Shown: positions 8,931 through 17,678 of the stretch, piece by piece
How the letters are laid out: every line of letters begins with the position of its first letter
Numbering within the stretch: the first letter of the stretch is position 1
Origin: Nanoarchaeum sp.
GTDB taxonomy: Archaea > Nanobdellota > Nanobdellia > SCGC-AAA011-G17 > PNOQ01
NCBI GenBank assembly: GCA_013824915.1
Contig: PNOQ01000051.1
Location: 1 to 37,082, forward strand
Direction of reading: 5' to 3'
Length of the DNA: 37,082 nt
Made by a program: the position numbers and the translations under genes
Notes under the pieces: model-generated
Databases searched by the model: none
Told to the model about the DNA's origin: nothing
Seen by the model: the letters and a program-made list of their open reading frames with translations, nothing else

Positions 8931-9932
8931 CTAACTAGCCTTTTTAACCTTTATTATTATGTCTTCTACACTAATTTTGTTGATAGAATTGTCGTTTTTG
9001 CTTATTTTTCCACGAATATTATAAGAAGGTGTTGTTTCTTTCCAGATATATTGACTATTTTTATTTAAAGGAGCTAAAATATTTGGGTTTGTTGGGCCAA
9101 ATAAGCTTATAATATTATCATTTACGGCTGATGCTAAATGCATTGGTCCAGAATCATTGCATATTATTAGTTTACAGAATCTCATAATCTCTGCTGATTG
9201 TTGCAATGTTGTGTTTCCTATAGTTGATAAGACTGAGATTTCTTTTTGGATTTTATCATTTACTTCTTGATCTGTTGGCCCACCTATCAAAACTATTTGA
9301 TTTCCTACTGAAAGTTGTTTTATTAGTTCAATAAAATTTTCTACAGGCCATATTTTTTCAGATAAAGATTGTGCAGGGTTTACTCCGCCACCAGGGCAGA
9401 TTCCTATTGGTCTTCTTAAGTTATTCTTTCTAAAAAAATCTTTTGCATATTTTTTATCTTCTTCTGTTGTGAAGATATCTAATTTTATATCATTGTAATC
9501 AGCTGGTTTTATTGTATTTAACAAATCTAAATAATAAATTATTTCATGTTTATCTTGTGTATAATCTACTTTTTTTGTTAAGGACTTTCCTTCGTTTTCT
9601 CTATTAAAACCTATTCTTTCTTTTATTCCAAATAATTTTGCAGTTATGTTAAATGCTTTATGCTTATCTAATACGAAAATTAAATCGTATTTGTTTTTTC
9701 TTATTTTATTTATTAAAATTAAATATTTTATAATATTTTTATTTATGAATAATTTTTCGTCAAGTTTTATTACATTATTTATGTAATTATTATTTATTAA
9801 TACTTTTGAAGCTGAGTTTCCAACTAGATAGTCTATTTGTGCATCTGGGAAATTTTTCCTTGTTTGTCTTATCAATGGAGTTGTCATCAAAACATCTCCA
9901 ATTGCGCCAATCTTAAAAAATAATATTTTCAT
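8931..9932 (-). CDS. Glycosyltransferase family 9 (heptosyltransferase-like)
   Basis: MKILFFKIGAIGDVLMTTPLIRQTRKNFPDAQIDYLVG, GICPGGGVNPAQ, ICNDSGPMHLASAVNDNIISLFGPTNP. Confidence 0.92.
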   Translation of the reverse strand: MKILFFKIGAIGDVLMTTPLIRQTRKNFPDAQIDYLVGNSASKVLINNNYINNVIKLDEKLFINKNIIKYLILINKIRKNKYDLIFVLDKHKAFNITAKLFGIKERIGFNRENEGKSLTKKVDYTQDKHEIIYYLDLLNTIKPADYNDIKLDIFTTEEDKKYAKDFFRKNNLRRPIGICPGGGVNPAQSLSEKIWPVENFIELIKQLSVGNQIVLIGGPTDQEVNDKIQKEISVLSTIGNTTLQQSAEIMRFCKLIICNDSGPMHLASAVNDNIISLFGPTNPNILAPLNKNSQYIWKETTPSYNIRGKISKNDNSINKISVEDIIIKVKKAS

Positions 9933-10978
9933 TTTATTAATTTTTCAACTTCTTCGAAAACCTCATTTGTTGTTATATTTAATATTGATGTATTATTCTT
10001 TGGGAATTTACCTTTTGCGTTCTCTATCATCTTTTGTCCTTTATTCGGATGGAATATTGATACATTATTCTTACCATATGGTGCCCATATTGTTGGAGTA
10101 TTAGGACCAAATAAACCTATCACTTTACATCCTTGAGCTGCTGCAATATGCATTGGGCCGGTATCATTGCTTATAAAAATATTACATTGTTTGATTACGT
10201 AAAAAGCTTTCTTTATATCATCTGTGTATGCATAAGATTTATTTTTCATTAATTTCTGAATAGATTCTATTTCATTTTTTTCTTTGGGACTGCCAAAGAA
10301 TACAATTTTTATCTTGTGTTTATCTATGATTTTATCTGCTAATTCTGCAAACCTTTCTTTTGGCCAAGATCTTGTATATTTTGCAGTTTCTCCACTGCCA
10401 GCACAGATACCTATTATTTTATCTTTTGTAAATGTGTTATCTTCAATGGATTTTAGTTCGATTAACTTATCGTAATTTGGTTCTATTTCTAGATATTTTA
10501 CAAAATCGAAATATATTTTTGAGATATGTTTTGTTCTATCAAACAAAACTGTCTTAGTATATACATTTCTTCTTGATTTAATATTTGAAAATCCAATTCT
10601 TTGTTTTCCTAAATAATAAGATAACATTGTGCTGAACTTGAAATAAGGTTCAAAGTCTAGAACTAAATCATATTTTCTGAAAAGTTTTATTAAACTCTTT
10701 TTATTTGAAAAATTTATTATTTTGTCTATAAACTCTTGACCTTCATAAACTGCTTTATTGTTATCTGAAACTATTATATCTATTTTACAATCTGGAAAAT
10801 TATCTTTTATAGATTTTATTGCAGGTAAACTATTAACTGAGTCGCCTAATGCCCAAACTTTTATTATTGCAATATGTTTTGGTTTTCTGATTTTTGTTTT
10901 TCTTGAAAAGATAGATAGAACTAGGCAAGTAGGAATTCCAATAATTTTATCTAGCTTTCTTATTAGTGGTATGTTCAT
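9929..10978 (-). CDS. Glycosyltransferase family 9 (heptosyltransferase-like), second copy
   Basis: IAIIKVWALGDSVNSLPAIKSIKDNFPDCKIDIIV, GICAGSGETAKYTRSWPKERFAELADKI, ISNDTGPMHIAAAQGCKVIGLFGPNTPTIWAP. Confidence 0.92.
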   Translation of the reverse strand: MNIPLIRKLDKIIGIPTCLVLSIFSRKTKIRKPKHIAIIKVWALGDSVNSLPAIKSIKDNFPDCKIDIIVSDNNKAVYEGQEFIDKIINFSNKKSLIKLFRKYDLVLDFEPYFKFSTMLSYYLGKQRIGFSNIKSRRNVYTKTVLFDRTKHISKIYFDFVKYLEIEPNYDKLIELKSIEDNTFTKDKIIGICAGSGETAKYTRSWPKERFAELADKIIDKHKIKIVFFGSPKEKNEIESIQKLMKNKSYAYTDDIKKAFYVIKQCNIFISNDTGPMHIAAAQGCKVIGLFGPNTPTIWAPYGKNNVSIFHPNKGQKMIENAKGKFPKNNTSILNITTNEVFEEVEKLIK

Positions 10979-11294
10979 TTTTTATTGCTATAGACCTAAC
11001 TATCTTTGTTATTCTTCTTTCTGTGTTTTCTAGTTTTGCGTATAACCTGAATATTAAATAAGATAATACTATTATTCCAGCATATACACCTAAATCAATT
11101 CCTCTCTGAACTCCAAATTTATTTGCAAAGATTTGAATCATATTTGGGAATATACCTACTAAAACTATTGCTAACCAAAATAGTATCCAGAATATAGATT
11201 CTAAAGCGGAAAGATTTTTATTTTTTATATTTATGAAAACTCTACTTAATGCGAATAAACTAAACACCAATATTAATATCTGTATTACTTCCAT
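10947..11294 (-). CDS. DUF2304-like small membrane protein
   Basis: MEVIQILILVFSLFALSRVFINIKNKNLSALESIFWILFWLAIVLVGIFPNMIQIFANKFGVQRGIDLGVYAGIIVLSYLIFRLYAKLE resembles DUF2304. SD-like GGAGG precedes ATG 11294. Sits next to a GT2 gene. Confidence 0.8.
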   Translation of the reverse strand: MEVIQILILVFSLFALSRVFINIKNKNLSALESIFWILFWLAIVLVGIFPNMIQIFANKFGVQRGIDLGVYAGIIVLSYLIFRLYAKLENTERRITKIVRSIAIKNEHTTNKKAR

Positions 11295-11295
11295 T

Positions 11296-11967
11296 TTATC
11301 CTCCAAGCTTTGCCATTATCATTTTAAATAGTATTCTTATTGCATTACTATTCTTTTGGCCTTTTTTTAATGTTTCTTCTGAATATTTTATTATTACTGG
11401 AACTTCTTTGTATCTTAACTTTTTGTTTTTTATCTGTTCTAATATTTCAGATGCATGTTCCATTCCATCGCCTTTGATTCTTATTCTTTGGGCTGCATCT
11501 CTTGACATTACTCTAAAACCATTATGAACATCGGTTAGCTTTATACCATACATGGCTCTAATTATTAACTTTCCGCCGTTTAGAACTATTCTTCTTGACC
11601 TTGGAATTTTTTGCTTGCTTAAAAATCTAGAGCCTAAACAGATGTCTGCTTGTTTGTTGATTATTGGTAAGACTAAATCTTTAATTTGTTCTGGGTCATG
11701 TTGGCCATCTGCATCAAAGTGAACTATTATGTCTGCTTTGTTTAATAGTGCAAAATCTACACCTGTTTGTAAAGCTGCACCTTGACCACGGTTGATTATA
11801 TGTTTTAATGTGTGAACATTTTCACTTTTAGCTATTTCATATGTTTTGTCTTTAGAACCATCATCAACTACTACTATGTTTTCATATCCGTTTGATTTTA
11901 GACCTTGTATAACACTAGCTATGTTGTTTTCTTCATTATATGCAGGTATTACTATGAATGTATTCAT
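11296..11967 (-). CDS. Glycosyltransferase family 2 (dolichyl-phosphate sugar synthase-like)
   Basis: MNTFIVIPAYNEENNIASVIQGLKSNGYENIVVVDDGSKDKT, IIVHFDADGQHDPEQI, GSRF. Start trimmed from ORF 11296..12021. Confidence 0.88.
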   Translation of the reverse strand: MNTFIVIPAYNEENNIASVIQGLKSNGYENIVVVDDGSKDKTYEIAKSENVHTLKHIINRGQGAALQTGVDFALLNKADIIVHFDADGQHDPEQIKDLVLPIINKQADICLGSRFLSKQKIPRSRRIVLNGGKLIIRAMYGIKLTDVHNGFRVMSRDAAQRIRIKGDGMEHASEILEQIKNKKLRYKEVPVIIKYSEETLKKGQKNSNAIRILFKMIMAKLGG

Positions 11968-12013
11968 TGTTTTGAGACAAAAGTATTGTTTATAAAAATT
12001 ATGATTTGGAGTA

Positions 12014-12682
12014 TTACTCAATTTTTCCTGTCAATAAACCGTTTCTAGTTTCATCCCAATAAATTGTTCTTGGGGTTTCTTTGCTAATTATACTTCTCCC
12101 TACAATTTCTTCTAAAATTCCGTTAGAAAATATAGGGACTCCTTTTTTTATCATATCTGCAATTGTTGGATCATTGATTGTACTCTTATGTGAGATTTCC
12201 CCAATCCCTCTGTATGTAACATTTATTCCACCTTCGGTCATTACTGGAACAGAATCTCTATAATCCATGCCTACCATTACAGTTGTTGGGTCCAAACTTT
12301 TTTCTGAATAACATTTTCCACTTTCAGTAATTACTAAAAAATCGGCATATTTTGGTTTTATTACTTCTTTCCTTATTCTTGTTACTTTTGGTCCAGCTAC
12401 AAAGTATTTTCTTCGTTCAAATCCTTCTTCTCTGAACCCAGGATGTTGTACGGAATCACCGAAACAGATTATCTCAAATATATCTTTTAATGGAACCTCT
12501 GTTCTGTTTATTTTCCAACCTGTGGCTAGTTTGTATAAATCTGTTAAATTAATAAAAAATTGAGAAGTACCAGCATTTCCATCTAAAGTATTAACTAATC
12601 CATTAGGCAAATAAAGTTTTCCTAATTTGTTTTTTTCGAAATATTTTGTAAAATATTCCATTGATAAATCTGTTCTGATCAT
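12014..12682 (-). CDS. Hypothetical protein; weak nucleotidyltransferase-fold resemblance
   Basis: Intact 222-aa ORF with TATA-like element about 25-30 nt upstream. Contains EIICFGDSVQHPGF...KPKYADFLVITESGK. Confidence 0.65.
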   Translation of the reverse strand: MIRTDLSMEYFTKYFEKNKLGKLYLPNGLVNTLDGNAGTSQFFINLTDLYKLATGWKINRTEVPLKDIFEIICFGDSVQHPGFREEGFERRKYFVAGPKVTRIRKEVIKPKYADFLVITESGKCYSEKSLDPTTVMVGMDYRDSVPVMTEGGINVTYRGIGEISHKSTINDPTIADMIKKGVPIFSNGILEEIVGRSIISKETPRTIYWDETRNGLLTGKIE

Positions 12683-12749
12683 TTTTTGATTTTTCCCTTA
12701 TCTATTTTTTATATCACTTAATTTATATTTACGTGAATTAAATGTTTAT

Positions 12750-13613
12750 TCATCCCCAAATTCTTTTTTTCTTGGGTTTTGGAGTATTATCTGTAAATTC
12801 TACTAATTCGGGAGAAATCCCTCTTGCCCAATAGGAATCACCTTCATTTTTAAACCCTATCCTTTTTTTGCCTTGTGAGAATATAATTAATTGTCTTAAT
12901 GAGTCTACATAATCTTTGGAATCTTTCAAAAAATTATTTAGTTCAGGATATTTGCTATTAGCTGGGAACATCATTTCTCTAATATGATTACAACTTCCAG
13001 ATAAATTTTGACATGCAAATTTCAATCTTATCATATTTTCTTCTTTGTAACAGTCTTTTATTGCATTGTTCATTCTATCAATCTCGACCCTTAATCTTTC
13101 ATTCGGTTCTCCAGATTCAACGGAATCCAATCCTTTATTTATTTCTGCTACATATAACTTTATGAAATCTTTAAGCCATTGATGACTTGATTGAACAGTA
13201 TTTACTAAATTCTTAGTATCATAAACTCCTAAATTTACATCTCCACTTAATTTACCTCTACTTTGACCCGAACTTTCATAAGGGATTAAGCCAAGGATTG
13301 TTCCACCAGATTGTGTTTCTGCTTCACTATTACCATCAAATTGTCCTCTTATGTGTTGAATCGCATACTCAAGTGTTTCTTGTATACCTTCTTGAAATTC
13401 TACTAAATCATGTTGTAAAGAATAAATACCGTCTGCGACAGCTATATAAGGTTCCACGTTTGAGACAAGTCCTTCTAAACCTCTTAAATCTTCAACAGCT
13501 ACAATTCTTCTATTAGTACTTGGAAGGCCCACAATGTCTGTAGATTTTTTGTAAACGCTGTAAAGATGAGACGCTTTTTCTATTGATTGAATTTGTGGTA
13601 TTTCAGTTGACAT
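12750..13613 (-). CDS. Hypothetical helical protein
   Basis: Intact 287-aa ORF. TATA-like TTTATAAAT (minus strand) about 24 nt upstream of the ATG. No recognised motif. Confidence 0.65.
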   Translation of the reverse strand: MSTEIPQIQSIEKASHLYSVYKKSTDIVGLPSTNRRIVAVEDLRGLEGLVSNVEPYIAVADGIYSLQHDLVEFQEGIQETLEYAIQHIRGQFDGNSEAETQSGGTILGLIPYESSGQSRGKLSGDVNLGVYDTKNLVNTVQSSHQWLKDFIKLYVAEINKGLDSVESGEPNERLRVEIDRMNNAIKDCYKEENMIRLKFACQNLSGSCNHIREMMFPANSKYPELNNFLKDSKDYVDSLRQLIIFSQGKKRIGFKNEGDSYWARGISPELVEFTDNTPKPKKKRIWG

Positions 13614-13662
13614 TTAAATAGGAACAAACAACAAATTTATAAATCTTTTGTTTTAGTACTAC

Positions 13663-14394
13663 TTACTGGTTGTATTTCTGAGAAATCGCTATAAAACCTA
13701 TGCCTATTGGGAATTTAGCTCCTTTTGAGATTATCCAATTCTCGAATTTCATATAATTTAGTAATATTTTATTAGTCCATTTAGGAGTGTATTCTAAGCT
13801 ATTTTTCTTCTTTTTTCTGTTTTTTTGAATTAGGAAGATTAGACTGGCAGGTAAAAAGAATAAGAAGTATCTATAGCTTAAGTATTTTATTTTTAGCCCA
13901 GAGGCATTTATTATTTTTTTAAGTCTTTTTTTAGAATATCTACGTTTGTGCATAGCTAATTCATCATCTTTACTCCAAAGAAATTTGAATGCAGGAGTTG
14001 TTATTATTAATATTCCATCTTCTTTGAGGTATTTTTTAAAATTATTTATTGTTTCTCCATCATTATCAATATGTTCGATTAATTCTATTGCTACAATCAA
14101 ATCAAAATGATTTTCGTATCCTAATGAGTTAATATCTTTTAATTCTAAACTTTTGTAATCTAATTTTTTACATTCTTCTAATGCGGTATTACTCAAATCT
14201 ACACCATGAACTTCTCCAAATTTAGATAGAGCTTTAAAATTAAAACCTGTGCCACAACCTGCATCTAATATTTTCAAATCTTTTTTATTTTTAAAATATT
14301 TTTTTATTATTCTTTCTAGTAAATCTTGCCTTGACTTTATATACCAAAAATCCTTCTCAAATTTTGAGTAAACTTCGAAATTATATTCTTCCAT
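13663..14394 (-). CDS. Class I SAM-dependent methyltransferase
   Basis: LKILDAGCGTGFNFKALSKFGEVHGVDLSNTALEECKKL, DLIVAIELIEHIDNDGETINNFKKYLKEDGILIITTPA. Confidence 0.88.
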   Translation of the reverse strand: MEEYNFEVYSKFEKDFWYIKSRQDLLERIIKKYFKNKKDLKILDAGCGTGFNFKALSKFGEVHGVDLSNTALEECKKLDYKSLELKDINSLGYENHFDLIVAIELIEHIDNDGETINNFKKYLKEDGILIITTPAFKFLWSKDDELAMHKRRYSKKRLKKIINASGLKIKYLSYRYFLFFLPASLIFLIQKNRKKKKNSLEYTPKWTNKILLNYMKFENWIISKGAKFPIGIGFIAISQKYNQ

Positions 14395-14395
14395 G

Positions 14396-15169
14396 TTATA
14401 ACTTTGTCCCAGAAGCTCTCCAACTTACTTTCTTATAATGATCTATAAAAACATCTTTAAATTCTTCTTTATTGAACCATCTTTCAACTTGGTCTTTTGT
14501 TATGAAATTCGTTGTTGGTGCATTTAATTTATCAAATACATTAAGATAATTTCTATGGAATGATAATTTCCGCCAATTTTGGAAATATTCGTAATACGGT
14601 AAAAATTTGAATAATGGGATTAGATATATTGTGTAGATAGGTAAATACATTAGGCCTGTGAATATCTTTCCTGTTGTGACTAATGCTTTTTTTGGCATTT
14701 TCAAAAATATATGTTTCTTTAATGGTTCTAAGATTGCCCAATTGAGATAGTTACCTTCTTTTGAGTACACCCAAAGGATTAATTTACCATTTGGTTTAAC
14801 AAAAGTTTTTATATTTTTTACTGAATCATCTGGGCTATCTGTATGTTGTAAAACTCCAACTGAATATACAAAATCATATTTTTCCGGGATTTCTATCTTT
14901 GCTAAATCTCCTTCATAGAATTTTATTTTTTTATTATCTTTAAACTTAGTATTCATTATCTCTGCTGTGTTTAAGTCTATACCTGCGCATTCTTTCGCAA
15001 ATTGTGAAACTAATAGTAAATGGTCACCCGAGCCACAACCACAGTCTAAAACTGTTTTTTCTTTGAAATCTTCTAATTTATTTGGATGTATCCAATCTTT
15101 GAATAGAAATTCACCTGTTTGTTCGTAATTTTCCCATTGATAGGTCCATTCTTGTTGTTTTTTTTGCAT
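14396..15169 (-). CDS. Class I SAM-dependent methyltransferase
   Basis: KTVLDCGCGSGDHLLLVSQFAKECAGIDLNTAEIM, YDFVYSVGVLQHTDSPDDSVKNIKTFVKPNGKLILWVYS. Confidence 0.88.
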   Translation of the reverse strand: MQKKQQEWTYQWENYEQTGEFLFKDWIHPNKLEDFKEKTVLDCGCGSGDHLLLVSQFAKECAGIDLNTAEIMNTKFKDNKKIKFYEGDLAKIEIPEKYDFVYSVGVLQHTDSPDDSVKNIKTFVKPNGKLILWVYSKEGNYLNWAILEPLKKHIFLKMPKKALVTTGKIFTGLMYLPIYTIYLIPLFKFLPYYEYFQNWRKLSFHRNYLNVFDKLNAPTTNFITKDQVERWFNKEEFKDVFIDHYKKVSWRASGTKL

Positions 15170-15170
15170 T

Positions 15171-17042
15171 TTATTTACCTTGAATGTATAATTTATGCCA
15201 AGTGTTGAATGTTGCTAAACTCCATAGCTGTCTAGAGTAATAAAGTGGAGATTTTTTATAGTTTTTAATTATTTCCTCTACTTTTGTTTTGTTAAAGTAT
15301 ACTGAATCTTTACTTAATAGTTCATTTTCAAAAAATTCTTTTAATCCTTGAGACATCCATTGGTCTAATGGAACTTGGAAAGGTTGTTTTTTTCTATAAA
15401 CTATTTCTTTAGGTAATAAATCTTGATATGCTTTTTTTAATATGTATTTTGTTGTGGAACCATTTATCTTTAAATTTACTGGAATTTTCATAGATAGTTC
15501 TATTAATCTATGGTCTAAAAATGGAACTCTACATTCTAATGAGTGTGCCATAGCCATTTTGTCTGGTTTCATAAGCAAATTTTCAGGCAAATAATTTTTT
15601 AAGTCATGAAGTATCATTTGATTTTCTAAGTGTTTTGATTTTTTGAAACTATTTGAAATATTGTTTATTAATTCTTCATCATTGGTGTAATTTTTTAATA
15701 ATTCTTTTTTTTCTGTTTCATCAAATATTGATATTACGTCTAAAAATGATTTTGGTTTATTATTTTTGAAATCTTTTATTGCTAAATTTAAACGTTTTAT
15801 TCCGGCTTCTTTGTTTTCGCCTGCATATCTGTAATATTTATTTATCAATGATTTTGGTGCTAGTTTTATTCCTGCTGAAATTGAATGTTTAGTTAAACAG
15901 TATGGGAGTTTTGAAGTTTTTTTAATAATATTCATAAATTTATATTGATCATAACCACAAAATAATTCATCTGCTCCGTCACCAGTTAAAATAACTTTTA
16001 CATTTTTTGTTGCGTGTTCAGATAAAATATATACAGGTACTATTGCTGGATCTGCTATAGGTTCATCTAAATGCCAAATAATTTTTTCAAATATTTTTGT
16101 AACATCTGGCGAAACAACAATTTCTTTGTGATTTGTTTTGAACTTTTCTGAGACTATTTTTGCATAGTTTGATTCATTACCAACTTCATCATTTGCAAAA
16201 GTTATAGAAAATGTGTTAACTGTTGAGTTTTTACTTAAAATTCCGGTTATTATGCTTGAATCTAAACCACCACTTAAGTAAGTTCCAATTGGAACATCAC
16301 TAATAGTCATTAATTCTACAGATTCTTCTAATAATTTTTTTATTTCTCCAATAAAATATTTCTCATCTTTATTTTGTATATCTTCTTTTATATCCCAGTA
16401 TTGTTTTATTTCTAAATGGTTTGTTTTTAGATTATATTTTAAATAGTGCCCGGGTAATAGTCTTTTTATGTCTTTTATTATTGTTTTTCCTGTCGATATA
16501 TATCTAAGACTTAAGTAATCATTTAATGCGGAATCATTGATTTCTTTATTTATTTCTTTATCTTGTAATATCGCTTTTATTTCTGAAGCGAAAATTAGTT
16601 TATTGTCTTTATTATAATAGTACAAAGGTTTTATGCCTATTCTGTCTCTAGCTATAAAAATAGTTTTGTTTTTTGAATCGTATATTGCAAATGCAAACAT
16701 ACCGTTGAATAGTTCTAGGCAAGATTCTTTGTATTTATGATAAGCTTTTAGAATTACTTCTGTATCTGAGTTTGAATCAAATTTATATCCTTCTTTTTCT
16801 AGTTTAGTTCTTACTTCTTTAAAATTATAAACTTCACCATTATAGATCATTACTAAGTCTTCATATTCCATTGGTTGGTGACCTTTTTTACTTAAGTCTA
16901 TGATAGAAAGTCTTTTGTGGCCCAATGTAAGGTTTTTGTCATTATAAACTCCTTCATCATTTGGGCCCCTATGTTTAATTGAATCTAGCATATTCTTGCA
17001 TAGTTTCTTGTCTTCCCAATTAAAACCTAATATTCCACACAT
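15171..17042 (-). CDS. asnB: Asparagine synthase (glutamine-hydrolysing) family protein
   Basis: MCGILGF (Cys2 glutaminase), HRGPNDEGVY, DVPIGTYLSGGLDSSIITGIL (PP-loop), GDGADELFCGYDQY. Confidence 0.93.
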   Translation of the reverse strand: MCGILGFNWEDKKLCKNMLDSIKHRGPNDEGVYNDKNLTLGHKRLSIIDLSKKGHQPMEYEDLVMIYNGEVYNFKEVRTKLEKEGYKFDSNSDTEVILKAYHKYKESCLELFNGMFAFAIYDSKNKTIFIARDRIGIKPLYYYNKDNKLIFASEIKAILQDKEINKEINDSALNDYLSLRYISTGKTIIKDIKRLLPGHYLKYNLKTNHLEIKQYWDIKEDIQNKDEKYFIGEIKKLLEESVELMTISDVPIGTYLSGGLDSSIITGILSKNSTVNTFSITFANDEVGNESNYAKIVSEKFKTNHKEIVVSPDVTKIFEKIIWHLDEPIADPAIVPVYILSEHATKNVKVILTGDGADELFCGYDQYKFMNIIKKTSKLPYCLTKHSISAGIKLAPKSLINKYYRYAGENKEAGIKRLNLAIKDFKNNKPKSFLDVISIFDETEKKELLKNYTNDEELINNISNSFKKSKHLENQMILHDLKNYLPENLLMKPDKMAMAHSLECRVPFLDHRLIELSMKIPVNLKINGSTTKYILKKAYQDLLPKEIVYRKKQPFQVPLDQWMSQGLKEFFENELLSKDSVYFNKTKVEEIIKNYKKSPLYYSRQLWSLATFNTWHKLYIQGK

Positions 17043-17043
17043 T

Positions 17044-17358
17044 TTAACCTACTATAAAGATAATACCAATTAATATTAAAATTATCCCTATAAATTCTTT
17101 TGATTTAACTTTTTCTTTTAATATATACTTTGAAAATATCATAACCCATAAGTAAGATAGTGAAGTTATTGAGGAAACTAATGCGAGTTTGTCTAACTTT
17201 AAAGCATAAACACCAGATATCATTCCTATCCCGAAAAATAATATGCCTAGCAATATGTCTAATAATTTTTTATTTGAGAGATATATCTTTAGGTAAGTTA
17301 CAGATAATGCTCCTGCAATACTTGCTATTATTCCTAATGTTATTGCTAATTGGTTCAT
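17044..17358 (-). CDS. Small EamA/SMR-like membrane transporter subunit
   Basis: 104 aa, about 4 TM: AITLGIIASIAGALSVTYLKIYL..., C-terminal SLSYLWVMIFSKYILKEKVKSKEFIGIILILIGIIFIVG. Confidence 0.75.
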   Translation of the reverse strand: MNQLAITLGIIASIAGALSVTYLKIYLSNKKLLDILLGILFFGIGMISGVYALKLDKLALVSSITSLSYLWVMIFSKYILKEKVKSKEFIGIILILIGIIFIVG

Positions 17359-17678
17359 TTTTTATATGATATTATGGTTATTCCTATTATTAGGAAGATA
17401 AAACCTACTAAGTTAATCACAGTTAGTGATTCTTTTAATACGAAATATGAAAGTAAGTATACCCAAGCTAAACTTAGAGATATGATTGGAAATGTTTTTG
17501 ATAACTTTTCATTTTTTAATGAATATATTAAAGGAATTGCTGCAAGACAATAAGATAATATTCCCCAAACAAAAAACATGTTTATTTTTTCTGGTGAGTT
17601 TATAGCTATTTTGAACATTAATTGGCCTAATGCAATAAGTAATGATGCAAAAATTGTTAATATTAATATATTTTTCAT
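17355..17678 (-). CDS. Small EamA/SMR-like membrane transporter subunit, partner of the adjacent ORF
   Basis: 107 aa, about 4 TM: LSLAWVYLLSYFVLKESLTVINLVGFIFLIIGITIISYKK. ATGA-type 4-nt overlap with its neighbour. Confidence 0.77.
   Translation of the reverse strand: MKNILILTIFASLLIALGQLMFKIAINSPEKINMFFVWGILSYCLAAIPLIYSLKNEKLSKTFPIISLSLAWVYLLSYFVLKESLTVINLVGFIFLIIGITIISYKK

Noticed and set aside
11296-12021. 18-aa N-terminal extension (MSNTPNHNFYKQYFCLKT) of the GT2
   Set aside because: The GT2 fold normally starts at the MNTFIVIPAYNEE strand; the extension overlaps the upstream gene and has no supporting signal.
14553-14741. 62-aa minus-strand ORF inside the methyltransferase gene
   Set aside because: Out of frame within a well-supported methyltransferase; no independent evidence.
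17044-17678. Calling the small membrane pair a multidrug SMR (EmrE) pump
   Set aside because: Paired dissimilar halves embedded between GT-C and AsnB genes fit a lipid-sugar flippase context better; no drug-efflux context.
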